Positions 14,432-25,140 of a DNA stretch of 64,000 bases are shown in pieces. Each line of letters starts with the position of its first letter. The first letter of the stretch is position 1. A program made the position numbers and the translations under genes. The notes below the pieces were generated by a model that was not told the origin of the DNA, made no database searches, and saw nothing but the letters and a program-made list of their open reading frames with translations. This DNA is from Arachidicoccus terrestris (lineage in GTDB: Bacteria; Bacteroidota; Bacteroidia; Chitinophagales; Chitinophagaceae), in assembly GCF_020042345.1 (NCBI RefSeq), contig NZ_CP083387.1:3906001-3970000 (forward strand), given 5' to 3'.

Positions 14432-16105
14432 TTAAGGTTTCGAGAACCAGCTTTCCATTGTATGATAATCCACAACCTGTGATCCTTCTGCATCGACAGC
14501 CCCTACTGATTTTAGTGAGGGAATGTCATAAAGATATTCGGAGTTATATCGGGGTCTTGCACGATAAACGTATTTGCCGTTGTTATTAACGAACAAAGTG
14601 CCGCCAGCCGGTTTAAAGGCCGCGTATATCTGTTTACCGGTTGTTGGATCTTTGTCGGTGTAATGAAACCTGCGCATATCCGCCCAGGTTTCCTGAATAC
14701 CCCACCCATATAATGCTATATATTTTTGCATCATAATTTGTGACAGCGTTAAATTGCTTGCGGAAACAGGAACTACGCTTATGTTATTGAGATAGAGTGT
14801 TTTATTGATGGTGTTGATTTGATGTCCACTAGGCACATTCGTGGCATATTTCGTACTTAACATGTCGAAGTTTAAACTGATAGCGTTTTTATAGGCGCTT
14901 AATGCGTTTGCCTTCTCTCCTTTTCTGTAATATGCCTCGGCCAGAAGAAATTGCATTTCAGATGCAGTCATAATCGGAAACTCCGCATTATCCCTGAAAA
15001 TATATCTTCCGGAATCTGTTGCTGGGCTGGAGGTAGAAAGGCCTGATTTGCCCCAGAAATTGGTGGGCCATTTTTCTTCCGGTAAAGTTTCATCTAAGCC
15101 TTTGCCAATTGTCACTCCATAAAATGTTCCTTCTTTATTTTCCCGTAAAAGGTACCAAGCCCTCGGGTCCTGCACTCCTGTAAGTGCTTCCGGATTCCTC
15201 CCTGAAAGTAAATCTGCAATATAGGCCGATTGACGCAGGCTACCTACATTGCCCCTGAAAGGCCCGTAATAGTTGGAGCTTCCAGAAGTTCCGATCGCAG
15301 AAAATTTAACTGTTGTGTTCTCCGCATTTGTTTGTGCTGCCAGTGTTGCGTACTTAATCACTGAATCCGCACTGTAATTAGATTTGTTAGATAAATATGC
15401 GTAAGACCTGGCTAGTATGCCGTAAGCGAATTTTTGCCATTTCTGGATATCTCCCTGGTTAAAATAGGCATCCGCTGTTTTAAAACTGGCAGATCCTCCC
15501 TGCGCTTTACCAAATGCAGCAAGGGCATCAAAGCAGGCTGCCCTGCACGAATCGTATGCCAATTGTAGGGAGTCATAATCAAAAGTAGACCGGTCAACAT
15601 CAAAGGCCTGCTTAATAATAATCGCATTGGCATATTCATTACCAAGTTCCAGCCAGCCCCAGGCTCTCAGGGCTCTGGCTCCTCCCACAAAATCCCATTG
15701 ATTTTCTGCACTGGCTCTGGATACGATATAGTTTAGGTTTTGTCCATGGCCAAAATAAAAAGCTGCCCACATGCTTCCAAAGGCGTCGCTGGAACCTAAT
15801 ACTCCTCCCATTCGGTCATATTGAGTTCCTCCGTTGTCTGTGGCTGTGGCTACATAATTATTCCAGTATTGTACATATCTGCCAATATAGATACCATCAC
15901 CGGCAATTCCATACGCGGATCCTGCAGCCGCTGAACTTCCGATAATACTTCCGATTAAGCTGGGAAATATATTCTCGACCGGTTCATCCGGCGGTGAATT
16001 AGGATTGGTATATGCTTCGTCCAACTTTTTTGTACAAGAGGCCATCATTACTATTGCTGGCAAGATGGATAAAATGGATATTTTAATAATAGTTAATATT
16101 TTCAT
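14432..16105 (-). CDS. SusD/RagB-family outer-membrane nutrient-binding lipoprotein
   Basis: A 557-residue protein with a lipoprotein signal: hydrophobic residues 9-22 and the lipobox end ASC (C24). The helical SusD fold shows in KLDEAYTNPNSPP after the anchor and in LLAEAYYRKGEKANALSAYK (a TPR-like pair near residue 390). It sits 20 bases after the SusC gene. SusD proteins cap the SusC channel and bind the substrate at the cell surface; the substrate here cannot be read from sequence, and no glycosidase lies beside it. It looks closest to the SusD-like_2 type. Confidence 0.9.
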   Translation of the reverse strand: MKILTIIKISILSILPAIVMMASCTKKLDEAYTNPNSPPDEPVENIFPSLIGSIIGSSAAAGSAYGIAGDGIYIGRYVQYWNNYVATATDNGGTQYDRMGGVLGSSDAFGSMWAAFYFGHGQNLNYIVSRASAENQWDFVGGARALRAWGWLELGNEYANAIIIKQAFDVDRSTFDYDSLQLAYDSCRAACFDALAAFGKAQGGSASFKTADAYFNQGDIQKWQKFAYGILARSYAYLSNKSNYSADSVIKYATLAAQTNAENTTVKFSAIGTSGSSNYYGPFRGNVGSLRQSAYIADLLSGRNPEALTGVQDPRAWYLLRENKEGTFYGVTIGKGLDETLPEEKWPTNFWGKSGLSTSSPATDSGRYIFRDNAEFPIMTASEMQFLLAEAYYRKGEKANALSAYKNAISLNFDMLSTKYATNVPSGHQINTINKTLYLNNISVVPVSASNLTLSQIMMQKYIALYGWGIQETWADMRRFHYTDKDPTTGKQIYAAFKPAGGTLFVNNNGKYVYRARPRYNSEYLYDIPSLKSVGAVDAEGSQVVDYHTMESWFSKP

Positions 16106-16125
16106 GACTGTGATTTTAACGAGAT

Positions 16126-19100
16126 TTAAAAGTTGGCTTTGATCCCAAAATTGTACGAAACGGGGGCTGCCACATTGCCGTAATCCATTCCGAACCCCCC
16201 TACTCCAACGGTGCCTGCTGTATTACCGCTTACATTGGGATCTGCCCCTCTATAATTCGTAAATAATACCAGATCATTACCCGTAAAAAATATACTCAGT
16301 GATCTGAACATCTTCCATTTCTGAATAAGTTGTTCAGGTAATTGGTAGCTCAGGGTAATATCTCTTAATCTGAGCGCATTGACATCTTTTTGAATAAAAA
16401 CTTCGTCTGGAAAACCTTTAGTTTCAGTGTAGTAAGTACTGGCTACATCATTGGGCACAAAAGAAATAGTATTTTTTGTTGGACTTGCGGAGTTCTCCTT
16501 ACCATCCTGTAATACACCTTCGATAATAGTGGGAGTCATTCTGTTCTTGGTAAGCGCACTTTTGCCCATATAGGTCAGGTATTGTTCGGTAGCATTATAA
16601 ATATCGCCCCCTACCCGTAAATCCCAGAGGAAACTAAGATGCCAGTTTTTATAACGGAAGCTGTTGTTTGTCCCCAAGGTAAAATCTGGATTCCTGTCGC
16701 CTATTGGTCTGAAGCTTGTGTTGACCACCGGCATCCCATTTTCAGGATTGATTAGTATTTGCCCTTTATTATTCCTTTCAAAAGAATACCCTGTTAGCTC
16801 CGTGGTGGGATAATTCCTTACGAAGCCTCCTCTAGTATTAAGGTATATCCATGTGTCGGAGATATAATAGTCATTTTTTTCGGCAATAGATGCCGGTATA
16901 TCGATAACATTGCTCCACATATGATTGAAGTTAAATTCGATGTCCCAGGCGAAGTCTTTTTTATTGATGGGATTGACGGACATCGTCAGTTCGATACCCT
17001 GGTTACGTGATTCTGTTGCATTTTGCGTGTTTAATATGAAGCCGGTGCCATAACTGGCCCTGTAACCTACACTTATCTGGTCAATATTATGTGTGTTGTA
17101 ATAGGCCGCTTCCAAAGAAATTTTGTTGTTTAACAACCGGGTCTCAAGGCCTATTTCGTACGTTTTTTGCTGTTCAGGTACCAGATTGGGGTTATTATTA
17201 TAGTAAGAATAGGAATATGCAGGAATATTTGAACTCGCGTAATTATCCACAAAAACGGCCTGATTTAGATAAGGCGGCATCAGTCGGGCAGTTTGCGCTC
17301 TGGAAGCTCGTAATTTCAGGTAATTAAGGAAGTCTCCTTTGAAGCCGGGAATGATATCGCTGAGGATGGCACTAAAGCTGATACCTGGATAATTATAGCT
17401 TCTCTTGTCCGGTGCAAATACGGACGCCTGCTCAAAACGGTGGGTGTAGGATAAAAACAATACATTGTTATAGCTAACGGCCGCTTCGCCAAAATAAGCC
17501 AGTTGCCGCGTGATACTTTCATTGGGCTGCCCCACTTTGTTTCTTGCCAGTCGTGACTCTACCACGCCAATATTACTGCTGTCAGTACTATGGGATCTGG
17601 GATTGTCGGCGTCCTTTAATTGAGACCCTGCTACGGCGTATTCCTCTGTTTTGTAATCCTGCCACATTGTCCCAATCATACCTCTTAACCCAAATTTACC
17701 CACTTTCTTTGTGGCGGTCGCGGTGATGGTATGATTATAGCCTTTATAGTTGAGATAGTAATTACTTAGGAATCCCCGAGTGGCAGATTTGAGTGTACTG
17801 GACTGCGGATCGGTCAAAATGTAGCCATTCTGATCATAAGTGTCATAGCCAAATCTTCCTGCAATCGTCAGCCAATCTACCGGTTTTACGTCAACACCTA
17901 ATGTTGCAATCCATCTGGAAGTTTTATCCTGACCGTAGTTTCTATGGGCGCTAAAGAAAGGGTTATCCAGTACTTCAGAATTGTAATCATCTGCATAAAG
18001 CAATCGTTTGTTGCCATCGGCATCCAGATAATTGGCGGCATTGTCGATTGTGGGCCATGCATACAGATCCAGCACATACCCTCCGGCGCCTCTTGTAGGT
18101 TTGATGTTTTCAGAATTGATATAGCTAATGGTTGGAGTGATGACAATTTTCCCATCCCATAATTTTGTATTATTGGACAACTTAAAATTATACCGTCTGT
18201 AATTATTATTGGGAATTACGCCGCTATTGTTAAAATAGGAACCCGTTAACCGGAAGCCGACATTTTTTGTACCCATGTCGGCTGCTATATTTTGTGTATT
18301 AGCGAAACCGGTCCTGAAAAAATCAGAAATATTATCGTATCGTTTGGTCCCTGATGGATATTCCGGCCCAAAATATAGGAAAGCTTCGGCGGGATTGTTT
18401 GTCGCTTTCCCATCTTTTCCTTGGGAATAGGTATCCAGGATCTCCGGAAATCTCGTGATCTTATTAAAACGGAAGCTATTGTCATAACTAACATTAATAC
18501 GACCGTTCATTTCTGGCTTTTTAGTGGTAATGATAATAGCACCTGAGCTTGCCTGACTGCCATATAATGCGGTTGCCTCCGGTCCCTTTAGTATTGTGAT
18601 AGAAGCGATATCATTAGGGTTAATATCTGAAATTCTATTGCTGTAGTCGCTAGTCCGGTTTGGCCGGTCATCGGCAAGGCCAATACCTGCTCCGCCATTG
18701 GAAGTCTCATTGAAGGTTGTATTGTCAACAATGATACCGTCAATAACAAATAATGGCTGGTTATTGAGTGACGCCGAGTTGAACCCTCTGAGAACGATTT
18801 GGGAAGAAGCCCCTGCCTGGCCGCTGGTTGGGTTGATGGTAACACCAGCAGCACGCCCTTGTAAGGCATTGACAAAGTTCTCTCGTTGTGTCTGCTGGAT
18901 ATCGTCACCTTTTATTGTCTGAACTGAATACCCCAGTTCTCTGGAGCTTCTTTTAATATCCATTGCCGTGACCACAACATCTTTAAGGCTGTTGTCTGTG
19001 GCCGCTTGCATTATAACCGTTAACTGCCGCTCGCTCCCTACCGTTAACTGTGCAGATGTATAACCTACATGAGTGAATTGAAGAACATCACCTATGTGGG

Positions 19101-19311
19101 CTTCGAGGGAAAACGTTCCCGAATTGCCGGTTAGCGTTGCCTGTTTTGTATTGGCAATTTTCACGGTGACACCTACCAGCGGAGCGCCTATGCTGTCTTG
19201 CACCTTGCCGGTAATCTTCTCTAATTGTTGGGCAAACATGGCGTTGGTAAAACAGATACTAAGGAAAGTGAGCCCAACGCCTAACCGATAAAAAAAACTT
19301 CTTTTTTGCAT
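16126..19311 (-). CDS. SusC/RagA-family TonB-linked outer-membrane transporter
   Basis: A 1061-residue protein. Signal peptide to about residue 28 (FLSICFTNAMFAQ), a carboxypeptidase-regulatory-like beta domain at about 32-112 (ITGKVQDSIGAPLVGVTVKI), the plug at about 115-245 (LQGRAAGVTINPTSGQAGAS; LKGPEATALYGSQASSGAII), then the 22-strand barrel ending in an aromatic residue (GIKANF). Together with SusD it imports a TonB-dependent substrate, often an oligosaccharide or peptide. No sigma/anti-sigma pair is adjacent; regulation may come through the AraC gene upstream on the same strand, 600 bases away. Confidence 0.93.
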   Translation of the reverse strand: MQKRSFFYRLGVGLTFLSICFTNAMFAQQLEKITGKVQDSIGAPLVGVTVKIANTKQATLTGNSGTFSLEAHIGDVLQFTHVGYTSAQLTVGSERQLTVIMQAATDNSLKDVVVTAMDIKRSSRELGYSVQTIKGDDIQQTQRENFVNALQGRAAGVTINPTSGQAGASSQIVLRGFNSASLNNQPLFVIDGIIVDNTTFNETSNGGAGIGLADDRPNRTSDYSNRISDINPNDIASITILKGPEATALYGSQASSGAIIITTKKPEMNGRINVSYDNSFRFNKITRFPEILDTYSQGKDGKATNNPAEAFLYFGPEYPSGTKRYDNISDFFRTGFANTQNIAADMGTKNVGFRLTGSYFNNSGVIPNNNYRRYNFKLSNNTKLWDGKIVITPTISYINSENIKPTRGAGGYVLDLYAWPTIDNAANYLDADGNKRLLYADDYNSEVLDNPFFSAHRNYGQDKTSRWIATLGVDVKPVDWLTIAGRFGYDTYDQNGYILTDPQSSTLKSATRGFLSNYYLNYKGYNHTITATATKKVGKFGLRGMIGTMWQDYKTEEYAVAGSQLKDADNPRSHSTDSSNIGVVESRLARNKVGQPNESITRQLAYFGEAAVSYNNVLFLSYTHRFEQASVFAPDKRSYNYPGISFSAILSDIIPGFKGDFLNYLKLRASRAQTARLMPPYLNQAVFVDNYASSNIPAYSYSYYNNNPNLVPEQQKTYEIGLETRLLNNKISLEAAYYNTHNIDQISVGYRASYGTGFILNTQNATESRNQGIELTMSVNPINKKDFAWDIEFNFNHMWSNVIDIPASIAEKNDYYISDTWIYLNTRGGFVRNYPTTELTGYSFERNNKGQILINPENGMPVVNTSFRPIGDRNPDFTLGTNNSFRYKNWHLSFLWDLRVGGDIYNATEQYLTYMGKSALTKNRMTPTIIEGVLQDGKENSASPTKNTISFVPNDVASTYYTETKGFPDEVFIQKDVNALRLRDITLSYQLPEQLIQKWKMFRSLSIFFTGNDLVLFTNYRGADPNVSGNTAGTVGVGGFGMDYGNVAAPVSYNFGIKANF

Positions 19312-19916
19312 AAAGGGGAATTATACGGGGTTATTTATTGATGAGCGCATTATTGTACAGGGATATTCATTATATAAATCCTGCAATCTGATCAACATCC
19401 ATATTACAAGTAGCGCAAGGAACCGATACATTGTTGTCGGTCGAGGTTTCTAATGTTTATAGGTTCTTCTTCTTATTCCAAAGGCTAATCGTAAGTAAGC
19501 CTAGTAACAATAGGCCTACTTTCGTATTACAGAATTACGATAAATTTTTCATAACTGATAAAAATTGTTAATGAATATTTTTATTTTTTTTACCGGTTAT
19601 TAATGCCGTTTTAAGTCGCTTTGGATATGGCCCTACAAAGGCCTGAATTATTATAGCGGCATATTATACTCATTACAAAGTATTGCTGGCAGAACAACTG
19701 GATAGCAGAGGCAGGCCGAATCTATATGTACCAGGGTCCTTACTCTGATACCGAATTGATTGATATTCAATAACTATAAATATTATCCGGCCAAACTTAT
19801 GAAGAAGGCTCTGTGTGGTAGATACTATTTTAAATAAGAAAGGGGAAACGTTTTATTTTCCCCTCGTGATTTTATAAATGCATGCCTATTAAAGTCGTCA
19901 GGCAGAGTCTTTCCCA
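19312..19916. other. Intergenic region upstream of susC
   Basis: About 600 bases with no supported gene. It must hold the susCD promoter on the minus strand, but I found no good TAnnTTTG match. No tRNA or repeat was seen. Confidence 0.4.
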
Positions 19917-20741
19917 TTATGCCGATATAGCTGCTGTTCTGATCTGTGATGGCGGTACACCATACATTTTTTTAAAGGCAAAAGAAAAATGAGACAGGTT
20001 TTCAAAGCCTAACTCTAAGTATACGTCTGTCGGAGCCCTGCCTTTTTCCTTTAAAAGGTAATGTGCTTCAGATAATCTTTTGCCTAAAAGCCATCTACTG
20101 GGTGTGGACTGAAAGACTTTCTGAAAATCTCTTTTGAATGTTGCCAGGCTCCTGCCGGAGAGATAGGCAAAACGGCTCATGTTGACATTAAAATGATAGT
20201 GCCGATTCATAAATTCCTCCAGGTCGATCTTGCCAGGTTCGGAGAAATCGAATAAGGTTGATTTTAACGAAGGCACTAACTCCAGCAGTAACATGATGGC
20301 TTCTTTCATTTTTATAAAAACAAGGCTGTCGTTTAACGCCTCCTTGTTATTTTCATACTGCATTAAAGAAGTAAAAAAGCTTTCCAGCAAAGGGTGACTA
20401 TCTAGTTTTATAACGGCATCTCCCTTTTCACAACTGGAATATGATATGTTTTTATGGACGCTTATTTTGCGCAATAGTTCCTGATCTAACGGCAGGGATA
20501 CACAGCGAAATGGGCGATCAATATCCGGTGTTTTTTCAAACTTAACAAGACGGTTTCTTTTTGAGAATCGGAACTCTCCTTCTCTGAATATATATTCCTT
20601 GTCTCCATCGTTTAACTTTAAGGTGCCTGACATCTGGAAACTTAAAACATGTTGTGCTGTGAACTGTTCTCCTTCTCTTTTCGTCTCAAAATGGCAGGAG
20701 TAATGAACGGACGGTTTATTATGTGCTTGTTGCGCTTTCAT
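19917..20741 (-). CDS. AraC-family transcriptional regulator
   Basis: A 274-residue protein from the ATG at 20741 (an in-frame TTG lies two codons earlier). The N-terminal 150 residues form a cupin-like sensor domain (HVLSFQMSGTLKLNDGDKEY). The C-terminal 100 residues hold two helix-turn-helices, RSLATFKRDFQKVFQSTPSR and GFENLSHFSFAFKKMYGVPP, as in AraC. Binding partner and ligand are unknown. The SDR and hydrolase genes upstream on the same strand are possible targets. Confidence 0.88.
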   Translation of the reverse strand: MKAQQAHNKPSVHYSCHFETKREGEQFTAQHVLSFQMSGTLKLNDGDKEYIFREGEFRFSKRNRLVKFEKTPDIDRPFRCVSLPLDQELLRKISVHKNISYSSCEKGDAVIKLDSHPLLESFFTSLMQYENNKEALNDSLVFIKMKEAIMLLLELVPSLKSTLFDFSEPGKIDLEEFMNRHYHFNVNMSRFAYLSGRSLATFKRDFQKVFQSTPSRWLLGKRLSEAHYLLKEKGRAPTDVYLELGFENLSHFSFAFKKMYGVPPSQIRTAAISA

Positions 20742-20894
20742 TATCAATCTTTTAATTCAGGACTTTCTTTCAGAAGCTTACCTTCTTTAAAATGGCGTTT
20801 CCAGAAGATCCTACGGTGGATATAGGCTAAACTTAAATATAATGGCTAATTGTTCGTAAAATTACCACAATTAATGGAAGATGTTTGTTTTTTT

Positions 20895-21785
20895 CTATAT
20901 TTCTGAAACTTGTTGTGTTGGCAATGCCTGGATATCTATAAAATTAACATCTGTCTGCGTTTCAGTATCAGTAGAAACACTAACAGAAAGCCACTCTTTA
21001 AGCTCTGCTTCTCTCATTGACATCCCATTTTGTAAAACGCCAACGGCGTCACTGCCCAGAACGAGATGAACAGGCGGTTTGGGATGATCAATTAGATCAA
21101 TTATTACTTTTGCCATTTTATCCGGGTCACCTACAGGAACAAACTGCCCTCTTTTATAAGTTGACACACGTGTTTGTATATCTTCATATATATCCGGGCT
21201 GTCGGCGTACCCCATTGAATTGCCTGACCACTGCGTTTTTATGCCACCTGGTTCAACGGCAATTACTGTAATACCTAAAGGTGCTAATTCCCTTTGAAGT
21301 GCTTCGCTAAATCCACTCAGGCCAAATTTGGCTGCCTGATAGATAGACAGTCCGGTACTGGCCACTCTCCCACCAATTGAACTAATTTGCAAAATATGTC
21401 CTGAACCCTGATGACGCATGTGCGGAATAACGGCCCTGGACAATTCAATCGGTGCATACAGATTCGTTTCCAACTGGTCAATGACCTGTTCATCTGAAAA
21501 GCTTTCTGCAGCGCCGGTAATGCCAAACCCTGCATTATTGACCAGGACATCAATACGACCAAAATGACTGATACTATCGTTAATGGCCTGGTATATTTGT
21601 TTTTGGTCCCTTACATTCAACGTTAATTTTAGAATGTTTTCTTTGGGGTACTGATCCAAATCATTTAGGTCATTTATGTTTCTCGCTGTAGCAATGACTT
21701 TGTCTCCTTGTGCCAGGATCGTTTTAGCCAGGCTTTTGCCCAGACCTTGTGAGCTGCCGGTAATAAACCATACTTTACTTTTCAT
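20895..21785 (-). CDS. Short-chain dehydrogenase/reductase
   Basis: A 296-residue classical SDR: the cofactor motif TGSSQGLG at residues 9-16, NNAG near residue 85, the catalytic Ser in QISSIGG near 137 and YQAAK near 150-154. The absence of an Asp after strand 2 and the basic residue in ATARN suggest NADP(H). The last 25 residues extend past the usual end and are rich in Thr, Ser and Val. The substrate is unknown. It lies between the AraC gene and a hydrolase gene in the same direction. Confidence 0.88.
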   Translation of the reverse strand: MKSKVWFITGSSQGLGKSLAKTILAQGDKVIATARNINDLNDLDQYPKENILKLTLNVRDQKQIYQAINDSISHFGRIDVLVNNAGFGITGAAESFSDEQVIDQLETNLYAPIELSRAVIPHMRHQGSGHILQISSIGGRVASTGLSIYQAAKFGLSGFSEALQRELAPLGITVIAVEPGGIKTQWSGNSMGYADSPDIYEDIQTRVSTYKRGQFVPVGDPDKMAKVIIDLIDHPKPPVHLVLGSDAVGVLQNGMSMREAELKEWLSVSVSTDTETQTDVNFIDIQALPTQQVSEI

Positions 21786-22037
21786 GTTTTTCTTATTTTG
21801 AATAGCAAAGTTCTGTTTATTATCATTTTTGGGGTTTGTTTATTAGCTCAATTGTACTTTGTTGAATGGCTCATGCTGCGCCACTCCACAATTTTGTACC
21901 TAAGGCTAAGGATGCTTATCTTGAAATCCAGGGACATGAAATCAAATTAACTACAAAGACAGCATAGGGGTTTTATGCCGATAGCAGAAGGTCACTCCTC
22001 TTTTTTATAAAGCGCAATGACGCAGATAGGAGCATTG

Positions 22038-22802
22038 TCATAATCCATCTGATAATATCTTTTGTATTTTTTTCCAAGCATCGTCACTTGCTGTGTTGCT
22101 AAAAGTTAACGGCCGTTGGTCGCAAAAGAATCCGTGCATTGCTTCTGGGTAAATTGTCAATTCGTACCTGACCTCTGCCGATTTCAATGCCGTTGACATT
22201 AAGTCTAACTGCTCTTTGGTTATCAGACTATCTTGCCCCCCAACAAAATAAACGAGCTGCCCTCCGTGTTTTGCGATGCCTGACGTAAGCTTGACCGTCG
22301 GCTCGGGTTGACTAAGTTTGATGTCAGGGTTCACTATCCATCCGGCGTAAAAGCAAATTGTAACTGCAATTTCTAACTGTGTCGCCGCCAGATAGGCAAT
22401 ATGTCCACCAATGCTAAACCCAATAAATCCAATTTTACCAGAAATGTTCTCGGTGGATGTTAGAAAAGCCATTGTTGCTTCCACATCTTCCAATACTTCT
22501 TCACGGGAAAGCTGCCCCATCAATTCCATTCCTTTATTCCGTCCCGCAGTATCATAGGAAAGTTCCAAGTTAGGTTCTGTCCGATGATAAAAGTCTACAG
22601 CAATCGCTACATAACCAAGTTCTGCGACTCTATTGGTAATATCTTTGATATGATCGTTTACACCAAATATCTCCATTCCAATTATTACGCCGGGAAATGT
22701 TCCGTCAGTTGCTGGCCGGGCAAGATAGCCGTTCATAACTGAGGGGCCTCCTGATACCTGAATGGCAATTTTTTCGTTAATGATTTTATGTTTTGTTGAC
22801 AT
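22038..22802 (-). CDS. Dienelactone hydrolase-family protein
   Basis: A 254-residue alpha/beta hydrolase of the dienelactone hydrolase family (PGVIIGMEIFGVNDHIKDIT near residue 35). The nucleophile elbow reads GFSIGG, so Ser replaces the Cys of true dienelactone hydrolases. Acid and His are in GGQDSLI and EAMHGFF. It is therefore more likely a carboxylesterase than a chlorocatechol-pathway enzyme. It stands alone, 252 bases upstream of the SDR gene on the same strand. Confidence 0.85.
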   Translation of the reverse strand: MSTKHKIINEKIAIQVSGGPSVMNGYLARPATDGTFPGVIIGMEIFGVNDHIKDITNRVAELGYVAIAVDFYHRTEPNLELSYDTAGRNKGMELMGQLSREEVLEDVEATMAFLTSTENISGKIGFIGFSIGGHIAYLAATQLEIAVTICFYAGWIVNPDIKLSQPEPTVKLTSGIAKHGGQLVYFVGGQDSLITKEQLDLMSTALKSAEVRYELTIYPEAMHGFFCDQRPLTFSNTASDDAWKKIQKILSDGL

Positions 22803-23274
22803 ATCTTATTTTTAAGTTGCGTAAGTGCCGTAATGTAATGAATGATTTTTTTGTATATGACCTGCAGGTATCTTCGAAGCTTTTTTCTTTGCGCTTGCTC
22901 ATTGTTTATTTAAAATTCAAAAGTAGGAGCGCCTAAAATAAAGTTACGCTTTCTATTATTTGCTGTATGATAAAGGTAGGTGTATTTTTGTAGCTGTTCA
23001 AGCGAACGCCTGCTAGCGCCAGATAAAAACGCCATATGGCCCTCGAACTATATAGACGAACTTTTAGAATATTACATGCTGCTTAAGTCTGTGCTGCTTT
23101 GAAGATGCATTTAAAGGCATTAAAATATGTGGCATACAATCGTTAATATCTAATCCAACGGGGATGTTTATGAGGATTTGTACCTGTTTCGCTTTTTTAG
23201 CTTACTAAAAGTTTCAGTGCTTACATAACGACTCATTGGCCGCTTAATCAATTACCGTATTATTGATTATTATT
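22803..23274. other. Intergenic region
   Basis: About 470 bases. A 41-codon frame on the minus strand (22910-23035) looks like coding debris, but I cannot assign it. TATTTTTG at about 22983-22990 matches the -7 consensus on the plus strand with no gene behind it. No RNA gene seen. Confidence 0.4.
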
Positions 23275-25140
23275 TTATATAATTCCCATTTGCTTCATCA
23301 GTGTAGAGGCATTCATATTTTGACAAACCCCATCTCGGTATTGGTAGCTGAATATCATTTTATCCCCTTCCATATCTATCTCAAAGGCAATATTTTTGAT
23401 ATTATCCTGATAGGAATTGACCAGATCAGTCAGTTCAATATCGTGGGTAGCAATAAGCCCCCTACCCTTATATCGGATAATGTTTTTAATCAGGGCAGCA
23501 GATCCCAGATGCTGATCCCTCGAGTTGGTACCTTTAAGGATTTCATCAAGCATAATATAAACCGGCCTTTCAGATTTGATCTGTTCCATGATCGATTGCA
23601 ATTTCTTGAGCTCCGCATAGAAGAAGGAAGTATGTGTAAACAACGAGTCGTTGGTTCGCATACTGGTATATAAAGCAACCGGTGTCAGTGTCATGGCCTC
23701 GGCTGCCACATTTGCACCAGCCATGGCTAAAACCATATTAAGGCCCACCATCCTAAGGAAGGTACTCTTGCCGGCCATATTGGCACCGGTGATTAAATAC
23801 AGATTAAGGTTTGCCGGTTGGTGTAGGTCATTGGGAATGGATGGCTCGGGATATAGCAAAGGATGCCTGCCTGACTGAATGTCCAGCATAAAATCCTGTT
23901 TACCGGATTTGTCCAAGATTGTCGGCGTAGTATTGCCTGGGTGATTAAAATTAAAAAAGGCCAGGCTGATCAGACTGTCGAGTTCACTGCTTACAGAAAT
24001 CCATAGCGGAAATTGTTCTTTAAATATATTTTTCCAATGTTCGATCCGGTACAGGCAATTAAGGTCCCAGAGTAAGAGCCCGTTTAAGACAATATTCATA
24101 ATAATATTGAGCCGGTTGTCCAGGGCTGCGATCAGTTTAATAAATTTTCTAAAGCTGCCTTTACTTTGCTCTTGCCTGTTTATCGATGTATGCAATTTGT
24201 TTAGACCTGCTTCCCCAAAAGTCCGGCCCGCAAATAGGTGCACTAGATTATGGTATTTTTTTAATGTTCCAGCTCTTTTGCTGATAAGCTGGTGACTTTC
24301 ATTGATCATTTTTGCTTTATTACCTGTAATGCCCAGCTGAATTAAAGAAAGAACTATGGCAGGCCACGCCGGTAAAGGGCCAAACATGAAAAGCAACCAA
24401 CCGGCGACGGTTACTGCCGGGAGGGTCGTCAGCATATATTTCCATGTTTTGCTTGGGTATAAGTCCGGTGCTAGCTTTAACCATTCTTCAATACTGCTTC
24501 GGTCTGCCGGACCTTCTTCATTAAGTGAACCGGTGATCAAAAACTGCTGGCACCATTCAGGCTCTTTTTCTAGGGCAGCTACCATCGACTGACGCTCACG
24601 AATGACCAGGCTGTCCTGTTCAGATTCAGAAAGGAACCTGCCCAATAAAATTTTCCCCTTATTGGTAACAGATCGGTTGATCCGCTGAAACAATGAGTTC
24701 TCTCCAAATAGGTCGAGGTCAAATGCATAAGGGTGTTCAGGGCCAACGATTCCTTCGCCCCCGTCGAATGCGCCGAACTGGCCGTCGAGACCAGCCAACT
24801 CCCGCTCATTGATCTGTTTTCGCCTGGTTTGATAAGCCTCTGCTTCCTGTAAATCCCCGGATCTGCGTAACAAAAAAATAAAAATTATGATAAGTATACA
24901 CAAAGCCAGCCACCATATATTTGATCCATAAGTTCTAAAAAGCTGATAAATAGTCAGAATAATCGATATACCCGCCAGCAACCTGTATAAAGCAATCGTT
25001 TTGATGTTTTGCTGCAGGCTTGTAAGCATTATCGTACTCTCTGCTAACTGTGCTTCATAGAATGAGGCGGGTTCAGTAGCCGATGAGGCTATGGCAGAGG
25101 TTTGGGACGATAAGGCTTTTGTAGAATCAATGGTTGCCAT
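23275..25140 (-). CDS. Membrane-associated MutS-like ATPase
   Basis: A 621-residue protein. Two membrane segments near residues 48-90 (IALYRLLAGISIILTIYQLF; WLALCILIIIFIFLL), two more near 240-275, a helical lever part, and a C-terminal MutS ATPase domain: Walker A GANMAGKST, Walker B YIMLDEILKGTNS, and ATHD switch. It lacks the mismatch-recognition domain and its Phe-x-Glu motif, so it is not the mismatch repair MutS. Such membrane-bound MutS-like proteins are common in Bacteroidota; their role is not established. Confidence 0.85.
   Translation of the reverse strand: MATIDSTKALSSQTSAIASSATEPASFYEAQLAESTIMLTSLQQNIKTIALYRLLAGISIILTIYQLFRTYGSNIWWLALCILIIIFIFLLRRSGDLQEAEAYQTRRKQINERELAGLDGQFGAFDGGEGIVGPEHPYAFDLDLFGENSLFQRINRSVTNKGKILLGRFLSESEQDSLVIRERQSMVAALEKEPEWCQQFLITGSLNEEGPADRSSIEEWLKLAPDLYPSKTWKYMLTTLPAVTVAGWLLFMFGPLPAWPAIVLSLIQLGITGNKAKMINESHQLISKRAGTLKKYHNLVHLFAGRTFGEAGLNKLHTSINRQEQSKGSFRKFIKLIAALDNRLNIIMNIVLNGLLLWDLNCLYRIEHWKNIFKEQFPLWISVSSELDSLISLAFFNFNHPGNTTPTILDKSGKQDFMLDIQSGRHPLLYPEPSIPNDLHQPANLNLYLITGANMAGKSTFLRMVGLNMVLAMAGANVAAEAMTLTPVALYTSMRTNDSLFTHTSFFYAELKKLQSIMEQIKSERPVYIMLDEILKGTNSRDQHLGSAALIKNIIRYKGRGLIATHDIELTDLVNSYQDNIKNIAFEIDMEGDKMIFSYQYRDGVCQNMNASTLMKQMGII

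Noticed and set aside
22910-23035. 41-codon minus-strand frame in the gap before the MutS-like gene
   Set aside because: Too short, no family signal and no conserved start context; could be debris of a lost gene but nothing supports that.
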